This document shows positions 36,306 to 45,700 of a DNA stretch of 64,000 bases, one piece after another. Source of the stretch: Mastigocoleus testarum BC008 (GTDB lineage Bacteria; Cyanobacteriota; Cyanobacteriia; Cyanobacteriales; Nostocaceae). Made by a program: the position numbers and the translations under genes. The notes below the pieces were generated by a model that was not told the DNA's origin, ran no database searches, and worked only from the letters and a program-made list of their open reading frames with translations. Location of the stretch: contig NZ_LMTZ01000090.1 of NCBI RefSeq assembly GCF_001456025.1, forward strand, positions 62,001 through 126,000, given 5' to 3'. The stretch's first letter is position 1, and every line of letters begins with the position of its first letter.

Positions 36306-37403
36306 ATGACAAATCTACCGCCTAATCCCCAAGATTCAGAGAATTTAACTGAAGCAGAATCTCAACAACTGCTGCAAAAACTGCGGCAAAAACAAGGTAA
36401 CTGGGTAGAATGGGGCAAAGAAATCGCCAAGTTACAAAAATCAGGTTATAGTCCCCAAATAATTTTTGAGGCAACCGGTTTTGAACCAATTCAACAAAAC
36501 CAAGTGATTGTTGGCGCACAGGTCTATCATTCTATAGTAAAAGCGAACGCATCAGAAGCAGTACAATCGCACTATTGGGAAAGGGGAAGCGATGTATTGT
36601 ATGAATTACGTATGCTTACCCAAGAAGAGCGAGCAACAGCGGCTGAATTAACCCATCATCACCAGCTCGATATGGATTCAGCACGGGAAATTGCTAGAGC
36701 AATCAAAGATTTTTCTCGTTTACCAAAATTACCGGCTGGTTTTTCCCAACATCCAGGGGATGCAGTTGCTTATCAATGTTGGAAATTAGCTCGTCAGAAA
36801 TCAGATTTACAAGAACGTTCACGTTTGATTGCTAAAGGTTTAAAATTTGCAGCTTCAGATAGTGCAAGAAAACAAGTAGAACAATTATTAACTGATTTTA
36901 CCGTTGTTCCAAAGAAACCGGCTCCCCATTTACCTTTGTATCGTCCGGAGTCGGAATCTGACTTACCCCGGTTAGTTGCTGTTGCTGGGGAACTACCTTT
37001 ATCCCCTTCAGAATTACAAGCAGTTCCCTCATTTAAAGAGGAAGGTGTTTTTGGGATAGTTAAATCTAGTGGTGAACAAACTTGGGTAGCTTTACCAGGT
37101 TGGCAAGTTATATTAAATTCTCAAGATCCAGTAGTTATTATTTGTAATAGCGATATACTCCCAACTGATACTCAAACTTCTCCCGAATCAGTATTAGTAG
37201 TAATCGATCGCGCCCAAACAGAATGGGATGCTAATAGTTATTTTGCTGTAGAAAATTCTACAGAGGAGAATTCACAAATTGATTTTCAGTGGTTTGAAAC
37301 ACAGCCAGAAGTATCGATACTTGGGCGTATAGTTGTGATTATCCGTCCTAAGAGAATTTTAGATGAAGAAATTACCAAAGATGCTTGGCAAATAGATGAG
37401 TAG
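36306..37403 (+). CDS. raf1: Rubisco accumulation factor 1
   Basis: A 365-residue Raf1, the assembly chaperone that brackets RbcL dimers and passes them on to form the Rubisco holoenzyme. The N-terminal helical domain is recognisable (LLQKLRQKQGNWVEWGKEIAKLQKSGYSPQIIFEATGFEP, then SHYWERGSDVLYELRMLTQEER and the AREIARAIKDFSRLPKLPAGFSQHPGD block). A linker leads to the beta-rich C-terminal dimerisation domain (LPLYRPESESDLPRLVAVAGELP to the end). Length matches the family. It is a monocistronic gene; other carboxysome or Rubisco genes are not in the window. Confidence 0.93.
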   Translation: MTNLPPNPQDSENLTEAESQQLLQKLRQKQGNWVEWGKEIAKLQKSGYSPQIIFEATGFEPIQQNQVIVGAQVYHSIVKANASEAVQSHYWERGSDVLYELRMLTQEERATAAELTHHHQLDMDSAREIARAIKDFSRLPKLPAGFSQHPGDAVAYQCWKLARQKSDLQERSRLIAKGLKFAASDSARKQVEQLLTDFTVVPKKPAPHLPLYRPESESDLPRLVAVAGELPLSPSELQAVPSFKEEGVFGIVKSSGEQTWVALPGWQVILNSQDPVVIICNSDILPTDTQTSPESVLVVIDRAQTEWDANSYFAVENSTEENSQIDFQWFETQPEVSILGRIVVIIRPKRILDEEITKDAWQIDE

Positions 37404-37726
37404 CGGTCGGAAATTGGGAATTGGGGAGTTGGGGAAAGTGTGGAAAGTGTGGGGAGTGTGGGGAGTGTGGGAGGATGGGGAAGAGAAAATTACTCATTCT
37501 TACTCATTACTCATTACTCATTACCCATTACCCATTACCAATTACCCATTACCAATTGCCCATTAATCATAAATAAGTATTTCAAACAACATTATCTACA
37601 CACTTTGAAACATAAAAATGTTTTCTTCAAGAATAGTTTAAATAAATATAGCTTTACTTTAATATAACTACGTAATTTATGTAAGATAAACTACTACAAA
37701 CAGCATAATTAAATAACTAAAATAGA

Positions 37727-37784
37727 ATGGAAACCCTGGACAGCAAAGACATCTTCCCAGTCCCACCAGACTGGGTTTTTTTTT
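37727..37784 (+). ncRNA. Candidate small RNA with intrinsic terminator
   Basis: A textbook intrinsic terminator (CCCAGTC, loop CCACCA, GACTGGG, then nine Ts) ends at 37784. About 50 bases upstream is TAAAAT (about 37717-37722), a good -10 element placing a start near 37727-37731, so a transcript of about 55-60 bases is predicted. It would begin with ATGGAAACCCTGG. An unpaired GGAAAC-type motif plus terminator loosely recalls cyanobacterial Yfr2-type RNAs, but I cannot confirm that. Alternatively the terminator ends a long raf1 3' UTR. Confidence 0.45.
37756..37784 (+). terminator. Intrinsic terminator
   Basis: Seven-base perfect stem CCCAGTC/GACTGGG, six-base loop, nine consecutive Ts. This is the cleanest rho-independent terminator in the window. 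It is either the end of a small RNA or of raf1 transcripts. Confidence 0.85.
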
Positions 37785-37811
37785 CTCAAAATTCTCTCAC
37801 AAAAGCCTTAT

Positions 37812-38120
<309 letters not shown>

Positions 38121-38593
38121 TAAAGCTTTGCAAAACGACACTCACACCTATAATAAATTAAAGCGATTCTAAGCAAATCTCTCCTGAGACATATGGGATG
38201 TAACATTAGGTACATCTACTCAACTGAGATAACGAGTAATGCCAGCATAAGCAGGGCGTGTTAGCATTCGTCGCTCGCGGCGCGGTCTAGCGGGACACGT
38301 AAGTGTACACAGCGCACAGTAATGAATAAGCTCTGCACATCAAAGTCTGAACCCATCAGCGTATCACCCAACTTCTTACTCTTTACTCGTTACTCTAGAA
38401 ACTCCTCACGCTCAACAATACTTAGAAATTAACTAGTACATCGCGGCGGAGAGGAGATAAAGCACCTGTTTATAAAAGGTCAAAACTAGAAAAAACAGTA
38501 TTTTTGAATTTTGACTTATGTCCAGTGGACACTCTATGCTAATGACTTATATCCTACAGACACGCTTCCGCTAATGATTTCCGCACAGGGGTA

Positions 38594-38962
38594 CTAAAGC
38601 CAATCTCCATAAAGTGGAATGTCATCCACTTTGATTTCAAATGGTGCTCCTTGACCTTGTGGAGGATAAACTCGGATTTTAGCCTTATTGGTAAATCTTT
38701 CAAGACGATTACCCAACTGTGGGATATCGTTGAGTATGTACCAGTAAGTTTCCATGTCTGGACAGTGAATTATCAAAGTCAGAGGTAATAGTTTAATTGC
38801 AATTCGCCAACGACAATGAGATAGTAAAACTCGTGTAATGCGATCGCAAGCTTGCAAGAAAAGTTTGGAAGTGAATTCTTCCAATTCTCGACGCAATAGT
38901 TGGTCGTTGAGAGACTTACTCTCTGGTGGTAGATCGTCCGGAGAAAGGAAAGATTTTTCCAT
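38594..38962 (-). CDS. Conserved-looking hypothetical protein
   Basis: A 122-residue soluble protein I do not recognise. It is helical at the N-terminus (LNDQLLRRELEEFTSKLFLQACDRITRVLLSHCRWRIAIK) and has a mixed second half (LTLIIHCPDMETYWYILNDIPQLGNRLERF, then IRVYPPQGQGAPFEIKVDDIPLYGDWL). No signal peptide, membrane segment or metal motif is seen. A strong AAGGGG lies 8 bases before the ATG at 38962 and codon use matches its neighbours, which supports a real gene. It stands alone between two repeat-rich spacers. Confidence 0.7.
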   Translation of the reverse strand: MEKSFLSPDDLPPESKSLNDQLLRRELEEFTSKLFLQACDRITRVLLSHCRWRIAIKLLPLTLIIHCPDMETYWYILNDIPQLGNRLERFTNKAKIRVYPPQGQGAPFEIKVDDIPLYGDWL

Positions 38963-39182
38963 CTTAATAACCCCTTGGTAGAGTTAAGGACTAGGGATTA
39001 GGTATTGGGGATTAGGGATTGGCGTTAGCATAGCGTGACGCGTTAGCAAAGCGTTAGCAAGGTGCAGGGCGTAACGTAAGCACAGACACCTCTGTGTCTA
39101 TACCGTCATATAGGGATTGGACGAGATATCATTTTCCCAGTCTCCAGTCCCCAGTCCCCAGTCCCCAGTCCCCAATCCCCAA
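38963..39182. repeat. Short tandem repeats and GTTAGC-type dispersed repeat
   Basis: GGGATTAGG/ATTGGGG repeats at 38990-39020, a GTTAGCATAGCGTGACGCGT-type segment at 39024-39078, and a CCAGTCC heptad array at 39134-39183 that abuts the stop codon of the LLM gene. No gene is seen. Confidence 0.8.
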
Positions 39183-40184
39183 TCAAATATAAGTCCGTAC
39201 CTGTTGGTTATAGCGTTGGAGGCTTTCAAGGTTTTTTTGCAAACTAACAGAACAAGGTTTAAGCAGTAAAGTCTCTAGATCCAGTTGATCTTTAAGCTTC
39301 TTAATTTGGTCGCGACAGTGAGAGACATCACCAATAATTGAATTACTAAGTAAATAGTCCTCGTCGTAACAAATATTGTTGCGGTTGAATAACTTGGATT
39401 GATTCCTGTTGTTTGGCTGCATTACAGCAGCATTAGCTTGCATTTTTTTGCTGAAGGAGCGAATAAAAGGTAAAGCCTGAGTTAATGCTTCCTCTTGAGT
39501 CTCAGCTACAAAGAAGAAACGCGCCAAGATGAATTGTTCCACACCATTAGAATTAATACTGCGATACTTGGCGATGGTTTGCTTTAATCTCTCCAATGCA
39601 AATGGAGGTCCCCCCATCAAACCAAAAGAATACTTTGCAGCAAAAGTAATTGCTCGATCGTCTCCGCTAGCTATATAGGTCGGAATTGGTTTTTGTACGG
39701 GTTTTGGATGAACCGTTACTCGATCGCATTGATAATATTGCCCATTAAAGGTTACTTCAGTTTCATATAAAAGTTTATGAACCAACGCCATTGCTTCTAA
39801 TGCTTTGGTACGAGATTCACTCATATCCGTGGCAAAATGTTTATACTGCTCAGGGAAAGGTCCACCTTTAGCAATACCGAGGGCTAATCTTCCTTGAGAT
39901 AAATTATCAAGGGTAGCGAGATCTTCGGCGACACGAATAGGGTTATGAAACGCTAGCAACACTGCTGCTGAGCCTAACCGGATAGTCGATGTCATCCCCG
40001 CCAAATGAGCCAATAGCACCAAAATCGAAGGACTGAGATTAAAGTCATTGAAATGACGTTCTGCAACCCAAGCTTCTTCAAAATCTAGAGTTTGGGCATA
40101 TTTTACCAGCGACACCTGCTCCTCTATGGCACGACGGGTATCCTGATGATAATTTTCGTAGTTACAGAAAATTCCGGTTTTCAT
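39183..40184 (-). CDS. LLM-class flavin-dependent oxidoreductase (luciferase-like)
   Basis: A 333-residue bacterial luciferase-like monooxygenase, expected to use FMNH2 or F420-type flavin and O2; the substrate is unknown. Motifs: MKTGIFCNYENYHQD at the start, FEEAWVAERHFNDFNLSPSILVLLAHLAGMTSTIRLGSAAVLLAFHNPIRVAEDLATLDNLSQGRLALGIAKG, and FNGQYYQCDRVTVHPKPVQKPIPTYIASGDDRAI. These form the TIM-barrel core with the usual insertion. The 111-residue gene ends 20 bases upstream on the same strand, so the two are probably co-transcribed. Confidence 0.9.
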   Translation of the reverse strand: MKTGIFCNYENYHQDTRRAIEEQVSLVKYAQTLDFEEAWVAERHFNDFNLSPSILVLLAHLAGMTSTIRLGSAAVLLAFHNPIRVAEDLATLDNLSQGRLALGIAKGGPFPEQYKHFATDMSESRTKALEAMALVHKLLYETEVTFNGQYYQCDRVTVHPKPVQKPIPTYIASGDDRAITFAAKYSFGLMGGPPFALERLKQTIAKYRSINSNGVEQFILARFFFVAETQEEALTQALPFIRSFSKKMQANAAVMQPNNRNQSKLFNRNNICYDEDYLLSNSIIGDVSHCRDQIKKLKDQLDLETLLLKPCSVSLQKNLESLQRYNQQVRTYI

Positions 40185-40204
40185 TATTTGCGATCGCCGT
40201 TTTT

Positions 40205-40540
40205 TTAGACTTCAAGCAAATGCAAATCGAACCACAAACGCGGATCTGCATGTTTTAATTTTGACATTGGATCTCGCAAGAGGCGGGAAGAATTTAAAAA
40301 AACTACCTGAGCTAATCCCATATTTTCTGCGATTTCTCTGAAAATATTCTTTTTTGTTTCTATATAGGGCAACATTTCCTCACAACAATAAATCCCTATA
40401 TATCGCAGACGTTTTTTTGGTCTGCCCCAATAACTAGTTATTACTTTCACATAGCAGCCATCTAGTAACTTACCAATTTTTGGATAATACAGATCGACAA
40501 GCCTTGTGAATTCTTTGGCTAGGATGTCTTCTTTAATCAT
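40205..40540 (-). CDS. Hypothetical protein, first gene of the LLM operon
   Basis: A 111-residue basic soluble protein I do not recognise (EFTRLVDLYYPKIGKLLDGCYVKVITSYWGRPKKRLRYIGIYCCEEMLPYIETKK, then VVFLNSSRLLRDPMSKLKHADPRLWFDLHLLEV). The positively charged GRPKKRLR could contact nucleic acid, but that is speculation. It precedes the LLM flavoprotein gene by 20 bases with no terminator between, which argues for a shared transcript and possibly shared function. Confidence 0.65.
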   Translation of the reverse strand: MIKEDILAKEFTRLVDLYYPKIGKLLDGCYVKVITSYWGRPKKRLRYIGIYCCEEMLPYIETKKNIFREIAENMGLAQVVFLNSSRLLRDPMSKLKHADPRLWFDLHLLEV

Positions 40541-41612
40541 TACAAAACATCTTTATGTAGCGCCTATCACAATATTAATATAGCATATTATTATCTTGAA
40601 TTATCTACAATTAAATATGTTTTTATGCTTATTTTTTTCTAAATTTTTTATTAAATAGTTGCTTCTCAATATTTAATTATTCGCTCACAATAAAAACTAA
40701 TATATCCTATTATTTATTCTTATTTTATGTTTTATATTTTGATGGATAATGGTCATAGTTTAATGGGAATAATATAATTTTGTATTGATATTTTTTACAC
40801 TTTGTCAGCAAGCCTATATAAAGAGTATTCTACAAAATAAAAGTTATATTTAAGGCTTTACAGCTTGAGATAAAATAAACACATAGTTTGAAAGATCCTA
40901 GATTTATTCAATAAGTTTATTCAATAAGTTTATTCAGAAATAAAAGCAATTTTTTAGAAATATAAAAATAACTTTTATAAATTTTAAAATTGTATAAAAT
41001 TCCTCCCTCGGGGGAGGTTAGGAGGGGGTTAGTTATTCTTAGGGAGGCTAGAAGGGCGTTAGTTAGGCTAGGAGGGGGTTAGTTATTCTTCCGGGAATTA
41101 GGTCACCTCTATCAATGCACCTACCCAAAATTAATATATCTATAATTTTTATAATTTTTAGGACTTACGCATTGACAGAATGAGGAAAATATGAGGTATG
41201 TATTTGAGGTATTAAACATCAATTTTCCGATACCTTTTATGCAATTACTTTAATTATGGAATTATTGACAATAGTCTGAAACAACGTATTTTCGTTCATT
41301 TAGAGTAGTAAATTTGTACGATGCGTAAGTCCTAATTTTATTATTCTTACCTTCATAGCAGTGACGAGAAATATCACAAATATTTCTTTAATTATTCCGA
41401 TATAAATATAAAGTAACTAAAAAAAGCTGTGTAGAGAAATTCAGGTACAAGGCTTATTCACAATAAACATGAAGTACTTATTAAAGCTCCAAATATCATT
41501 ATGCATCGAAGAACTGAAGTATACTTCATTTTCTTGTCTATTCCCTGTTCCCTGTTCTCTATTTCCCAAACTGAAAAATTTGATATCTTACCTAATTTCA
41601 AGCCACTGTAAA
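40541..41612. other. Intergenic region with G-rich repeats and a MITE (41158-41335)
   Basis: AT-rich, with no supported gene. TTCAATAAGTTTA repeats lie near 40903-40935. GGAGG(C/T)TAG-AGGGGGTTAG repeats lie at 41005-41090, related to DNA at 49.6 kb. A MITE with perfect 14-bp ends is listed separately. Confidence 0.65.
41158..41335. mobile_element. MITE-like element with perfect 14-bp inverted ends
   Basis: A 178-bp non-coding element. It begins TTAGGACTTACGCA (41158-41171) and ends with the exact reverse complement (41322-41335). A TA dinucleotide at both tips fits TA target duplication of IS630/mariner-like elements. The inside is AT-rich with no frame. A diverged relative is at 30016-30140. 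Confidence 0.75.
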
Positions 41613-41924
41613 CTATCGCATATTGCGTTCTGCTGCTAACATTTGCGCAATTAATTCAGGTAAGCTTTCAAGGTCTGTATTATTTTCCGTGACAGGTATA
41701 GGAGAATTAAATGTATAGCTTGGGTCACATTCTCCATTATCATATACTTGCAAGTGCCATCTGTCTGGCAAACCTTCTATTCCAAGCTCGACAACATACC
41801 AACTAACACCCAAAAGACGAGAACTAAATATGGTAAACCATCCCTGATATTTTTCTGGGATACTCCACTCAGACATCAGAAACTCTAATGCTATTTTCGC
41901 TGCGTCAGTTGAATTTAATAGCAT
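41613..41924 (-). CDS. Hypothetical protein, second gene of a two-gene unit
   Basis: A 103-residue soluble acidic protein, not recognised with confidence (AAKIALEFLMSEWSIPEKYQGWFTIFSSRLLGVSWYVVELGIEGLPDRWHLQVYDNGECDPSYTFNSP, then LPELIAQMLAAERNMR). The pattern of a helix, then two aromatic-rich strands (W-V-V-E, W-L-V-Y) resembles small immunity-like or binding proteins, but I would not assign one. Its start lies 2 bases after the stop of the preceding 96-residue gene, so the two are almost certainly co-translated partners. Confidence 0.7.
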   Translation of the reverse strand: MLLNSTDAAKIALEFLMSEWSIPEKYQGWFTIFSSRLLGVSWYVVELGIEGLPDRWHLQVYDNGECDPSYTFNSPIPVTENNTDLESLPELIAQMLAAERNMR

Positions 41925-41926
41925 TA

Positions 41927-42217
41927 CTAATTACCTTTTTTAGAACCTTCAGAAATATCGGGATATAACCCCAGTTCTTTGGAGAGTTCGCGAGCAACAT
42001 GAATTAAGAATTTTGCTCCTTCTTGGTTACCCTCATGAGCAAATATTGTTGCAACTCTTAGGGCTGTACGAATAAAATCAGCATCAATTAATCCTGAATT
42101 AGCTTGCAAGACTTCTGGTTCTTCACCATTAGGAGCCTTAAGTAATTTATCGATTAATTGAAAATATTCGTTCTGACGTTCTGCTGGTATCTGTAGATTG
42201 GGATTTTCTTGTGTCAT
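41927..42217 (-). CDS. Stand-alone domain resembling the N-terminus of cyanobacterial TPR-CHAT proteins
   Basis: A 96-residue helical protein: RQNEYFQLIDKLLKAPNGEEPEVLQANSGLIDADFIRTALRVATIFAHEGNQEGAKFLIHVARELSKELG. From memory this is very similar to the first 80 residues of many cyanobacterial TPR and CHAT proteins (LI..LL..P.GEEPEIL.AN..L.D), where it precedes the TPRs. Here the domain is alone, suggesting an adaptor that docks to such proteins, or a remnant. No database was consulted. It is followed at once by the 103-residue gene. The window contains a TPR-CHAT protein but not one with this N-terminus. Confidence 0.7.
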   Translation of the reverse strand: MTQENPNLQIPAERQNEYFQLIDKLLKAPNGEEPEVLQANSGLIDADFIRTALRVATIFAHEGNQEGAKFLIHVARELSKELGLYPDISEGSKKGN

Positions 42218-42338
42218 TTTTTTTGGGAGATTATAGTACTATCGGGTCAAAATTTACATGAAGTAATTGACCAGATAAATAATCGTGATTATGACTGATT
42301 ATCCTATTTCTACATTTTTGAAAATGTACATTAGTAAC

Positions 42339-42671
42339 TTAATAATGACTGTGGTAAATTCTCTCTAATTTTTCAATTATTTTCTGTCGTTCAGTTGCGC
42401 GGTATTCTAAATATCCATCAACTAAAAATACTAATACCCCTAAAAAAAGTAGGGAAAATCCAAATACTAATCCTAAAATATTAATAAATTGAGCATATTG
42501 CGAGCACATGAATACCTTTTCTAGAAGATTAGTATTACTGCAAAGTAAACTATTACTCGCAATAAGTTTGAGATGTTGTTGCCAAACTACAGAAAATACT
42601 AACAATCCTGGCATACATACCACAAAACTGATAAATGCAACCTTGATAGGTTGTAAAATATTACATTTCAT
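42339..42671 (-). CDS. Small two-helix membrane protein
   Basis: A 110-residue hypothetical membrane protein with two hydrophobic segments: about residues 9-30 (VAFISFVVCMPGLLVFSVVW) and about 62-86 (FINILGLVFGFSLLFLGVLVFLV). The loop between them contains two Cys (LLCSNTNLLEKVFMCSQ). The C-terminal tail is charged and helical (YLEYRATERQKIIEKLERIYH) and probably cytoplasmic. Family not recognised. It lies 121 bases upstream of the 96-residue gene on the same strand, which may or may not share its transcript. Confidence 0.6.
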   Translation of the reverse strand: MKCNILQPIKVAFISFVVCMPGLLVFSVVWQQHLKLIASNSLLCSNTNLLEKVFMCSQYAQFINILGLVFGFSLLFLGVLVFLVDGYLEYRATERQKIIEKLERIYHSHY

Positions 42672-43697
42672 TATGAGCTTACCCCAAAGTATTTTTACTC
42701 ATAGGTTTGATAGTAGCGAGTAATATTATGAGTAATATTTTCCCTTGAAATATAATCTCTGGAAATATACGAATACAACAAGAATTAATTAAATTAAAAT
42801 ACTGCTTCTTGCTGCCCATACTTGCTATTCAATATACAATAATTATATTTTTAAAAAAAATGGTATGTTAGTCAATAACATATATGACTTCTTAGATATA
42901 AATAAGCTTTAAACCATGCCTGTAAGGATTTAACTTAACTTTAGAAGAGAATTAAGAAATCCCCCCCGTAAAGGGGGGTAGAGGGGAATCTCTGCGTAAA
43001 TCCTACCGTTTTTATATCAGCTGCCTGACAATACAATTTTTTACAGTTGGCAGATTAAGATTATTAAATTAATTAAATCTGTACTCAAAGTTTGGAACTC
43101 TCACCAAATAACCAGCAAAAAAAACTATCGGGTATGGGTACTAGTAATTTATCGCTATGGAACTAGTCTTTTGGGATAGTGGTTTGAGAATTACTGTACT
43201 CAAGTTGAATAGACCTAACTTATGCTATTTAAGTACTTACGACCCTCTTATCTTCGTAAATCACCTGTACTCATTACATGAATTAAAGTTGTGAATGTAC
43301 ACTCTATCATTAGTAAAAATGTCTAAAGTTTTACGAAAAATATTGAACTATGTCAGCTTGTCTGATTCTTTATACAACATCTATTTTTATATTCCGGCCA
43401 AATTATAGTATTAAAGATGAAAAATATTGGAAGTAAAAATAGTGTAAATCAAAATATTAAATTCAATACATCTGAGAAGTCTCGCAAATTTTATATGCAT
43501 TGAAAGTACTTTCTATTTTAGATTAAATGTTAAGAGTTAACTGTTAAGCAATTTAGATGTTCAAAAACTATACGTAATCCTTACTTGTGGATGTTCTATT
43601 ATTGGTAGAAATTGCTGTAATGTAAAAAATGATATGAAATAAAAATCGTTTGAACATTAGTTAGATTATTAAATCTATAATTTAAGGGGTTCTAAAA
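42672..43697. other. AT-rich upstream region of cysK
   Basis: No gene is seen in about 1 kb. A CCCCCC/GGGGGG hairpin (about 42961-42978) is the only marked structure. The cysK ribosome-binding site AAGGGG is at its end. No riboswitch or CysR/NtcA-like site was recognised with confidence. Confidence 0.5.
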
Positions 43698-44657
43698 ATG
43701 CGCATTGCTAAAGACGTAACAGAACTAATTGGAAAAACTCCTTTGGTTGAGTTAGGAAAAATTCCTCAAAGTGAAGGATGCGTCGCCAGAATTGTTATTA
43801 AACTTGAAGGTATGAATCCTGCAGCTTCCGTCAAAGATAGAATTGCTGCGAGCATGATTAACGCTGCAGAAGCAGAAGGTTTAATCGAACCAGGAAAAAA
43901 TACTTTAGTCGAACCAACATCTGGAAATACCGGAATTGGACTCGCGATGGTTGCAGCAGCACGAGGTTATCGTTTAATTTTGACAATGCCAGAAAGTATG
44001 AGCATGGAAAGACGAGCGATGTTGCGTGCTTATGGAGCAGATTTAGAATTAACACCAGCTAGTGAAGGGATGCGCGGTGCAATTGATAAAGCTAAAGAAA
44101 TCGCCGAAAAGACGGACAATGCTTTTATTTTGCAACAATTCCGCAACCCTGCAAACCCAAAAATTCATCGTGAAACCACCGCAGAAGAAATTTGGAGCGA
44201 TACAGACGGCGAAGTAGACTTTCTTGTTGCGGGTGTCGGTACCGGTGGTACAATTACCGGAGTTGCAGAAGTACTCAAAAAACGTAAAAGTACTTTTAAA
44301 GTTATTGCAGTTGAACCAACAAATAGCCCAGTGCTTTCCGGTGGACAACCGGGACCACACAAAATTCAAGGTATTGGTGCTGGATTTGTTCCAGAAGTGC
44401 TGCGTCAAGATTTGATTGATGAAGTAGTCACTGTTAGTGATGAAGAAGCAATGATTATGGGTAGACGTCTAGCGCGAGAAGAAGGTTTGTTATCTGGTAT
44501 TTCTTCTGGTGCTGCTTTATGTGCAGCGATTAAAATAGCTCAGCGTCCGGAAAATGCTGGACGTTTGATTGTTGTGGTTCAACCATCCTTTGGGGAGCGT
44601 TATCTTAGTACTCCAATGTTTCAAGATTTAGGGAAACAAGTTACCAGGGTCGTTTAA
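43698..44657 (+). CDS. cysK: Cysteine synthase A (O-acetylserine sulfhydrylase)
   Basis: A 319-residue PLP enzyme that makes cysteine from O-acetylserine and sulfide, the last step of sulfate assimilation. The PLP lysine is K46 in NPAASVKDR. The substrate loop EPTSGNTGIG, the phosphate-binding AGVGTGGTITG, and GLLSGISSGAALCAA are all intact, and VEPTNSPVLSGGQPGPHKIQGIGAGFVP is the CysK-type active-site flap. Length is normal. The upstream AAGGGG gives good ribosome binding. A TauE/SafE sulfur-type permease gene lies convergently downstream. Confidence 0.96.
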   Translation: MRIAKDVTELIGKTPLVELGKIPQSEGCVARIVIKLEGMNPAASVKDRIAASMINAAEAEGLIEPGKNTLVEPTSGNTGIGLAMVAAARGYRLILTMPESMSMERRAMLRAYGADLELTPASEGMRGAIDKAKEIAEKTDNAFILQQFRNPANPKIHRETTAEEIWSDTDGEVDFLVAGVGTGGTITGVAEVLKKRKSTFKVIAVEPTNSPVLSGGQPGPHKIQGIGAGFVPEVLRQDLIDEVVTVSDEEAMIMGRRLAREEGLLSGISSGAALCAAIKIAQRPENAGRLIVVVQPSFGERYLSTPMFQDLGKQVTRVV

Positions 44658-44959
44658 TTGGTAATTGGTAATTGGTAATTAATGATTGCTAGTTGGTAAT
44701 TGAGAATTGCTAATGGGGGAATGGAGAATAGGTAGGTTAAAGAAGAAAATGAATTATTGTAGATAATAAATAAATTTGTTAAATCTTCTTTCGAATCTAA
44801 ATTTTTCCTTCTCATTCCCCCGATATATGACAGGTTGGTGAAAGTAAAGTAAGCATTCATCAAGCCTAAGAACTAAATAATAAAATACTTCTAAGTTTTG
44901 ACTTTTTACTTATGTCCTACGGACACGCTATGCTAATGACTTCCGCGCAGCATTAATAT
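44658..44959. repeat. Spacer with TTGGTAA heptads and a dispersed repeat copy
   Basis: TTGGTAA-type heptads (44659-44715) directly follow the cysK stop. At 44896-44955 there is a copy of the dispersed repeat TATGTCCTACGGACACGCTA also present at 38.5 and 53.2 kb; its GTCC-TAC-GGAC core is a hairpin. No gene is seen. Confidence 0.75.
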
Positions 44960-45700
44960 TTATTTATAAGGCATTAATCCTAAACCTTTGATTACTAATA
45001 GTATGGCGTAGATTAACATAAATCCAGAAAATAAATTTTTATAAAAGTTTTGGGAGGTATTGGTAAACAAAAATTTTCCTAAAGTTAAGTAGATAGTGGC
45101 AGCAGCCAGAGAAAGTAATAATATATCAATGGAAAAAACTTCTGGCTGAAATATTGCCAGGACAATGATTTGAATAGTTGCAAAAAATAAATAACAAAAA
45201 GCTACACAATTAAGAACTTTTTCTTTACTGGTATACTGACTGCTGGAAAAAACAGAAAGTAATGCTCCACCCATATTAGTAAAACCATGTACGACCCCCA
45301 TGATAACCAAAAATGGTTTTTGGAATTTCAAAACTACTTCCTGCATCTTTTTTTCAAAGGAAGGTACTGTTCTAAGTAGTAAAGAAAGAATCAGGAAAAT
45401 CGCAATCCCAAATTCTAGTTTTAGCTTGACCTGCGCGTACAAATAATAACTTAAAGATAGGACAACAAAGGGAAGACAAAATATTATAAAGTTCATTGCC
45501 ATTTTCCGATCTATGTTGTCGCGGTCTTTAAACAATTGCAAAGAACTGATGGTAATTGATGGAGGTAAAAGAGTGGCTAAAGTAAATGAAAAGTCATTCC
45601 CTAATAGCAACATGGTGGGAGTACCAAATACTAGCAATCCCATTCCAAATAAGGATTGAATCGCAGAAAAAACTAATACAACAATTGCTGTTGTAAACAT
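44960..45700 (-). CDS. TauE/SafE family permease
   Basis: A 246-residue integral membrane protein of the TauE/SafE (DUF81) family, putative exporters of sulfite, sulfoacetate or other anions. Seven or eight hydrophobic helices are visible, starting FTTAIVVLVFSAIQSLFGMGLLVFGTPTMLLL and repeating the motif in the second half as VIMGVVHGFTNMGGALLSVFSS, which reflects the family's internal duplication. AGAGGCG precedes the ATG at good distance. The neighbouring cysK is convergent, so the two are not an operon, but both fit sulfur handling. Confidence 0.88.
   Translation of the reverse strand: MFTTAIVVLVFSAIQSLFGMGLLVFGTPTMLLLGNDFSFTLATLLPPSITISSLQLFKDRDNIDRKMAMNFIIFCLPFVVLSLSYYLYAQVKLKLEFGIAIFLILSLLLRTVPSFEKKMQEVVLKFQKPFLVIMGVVHGFTNMGGALLSVFSSSQYTSKEKVLNCVAFCYLFFATIQIIVLAIFQPEVFSIDILLLSLAAATIYLTLGKFLFTNTSQNFYKNLFSGFMLIYAILLVIKGLGLMPYK

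Noticed and set aside
42961..42978. C-run/G-run hairpin considered as a terminator
   Set aside because: No T-tract follows on either strand and no gene ends nearby.
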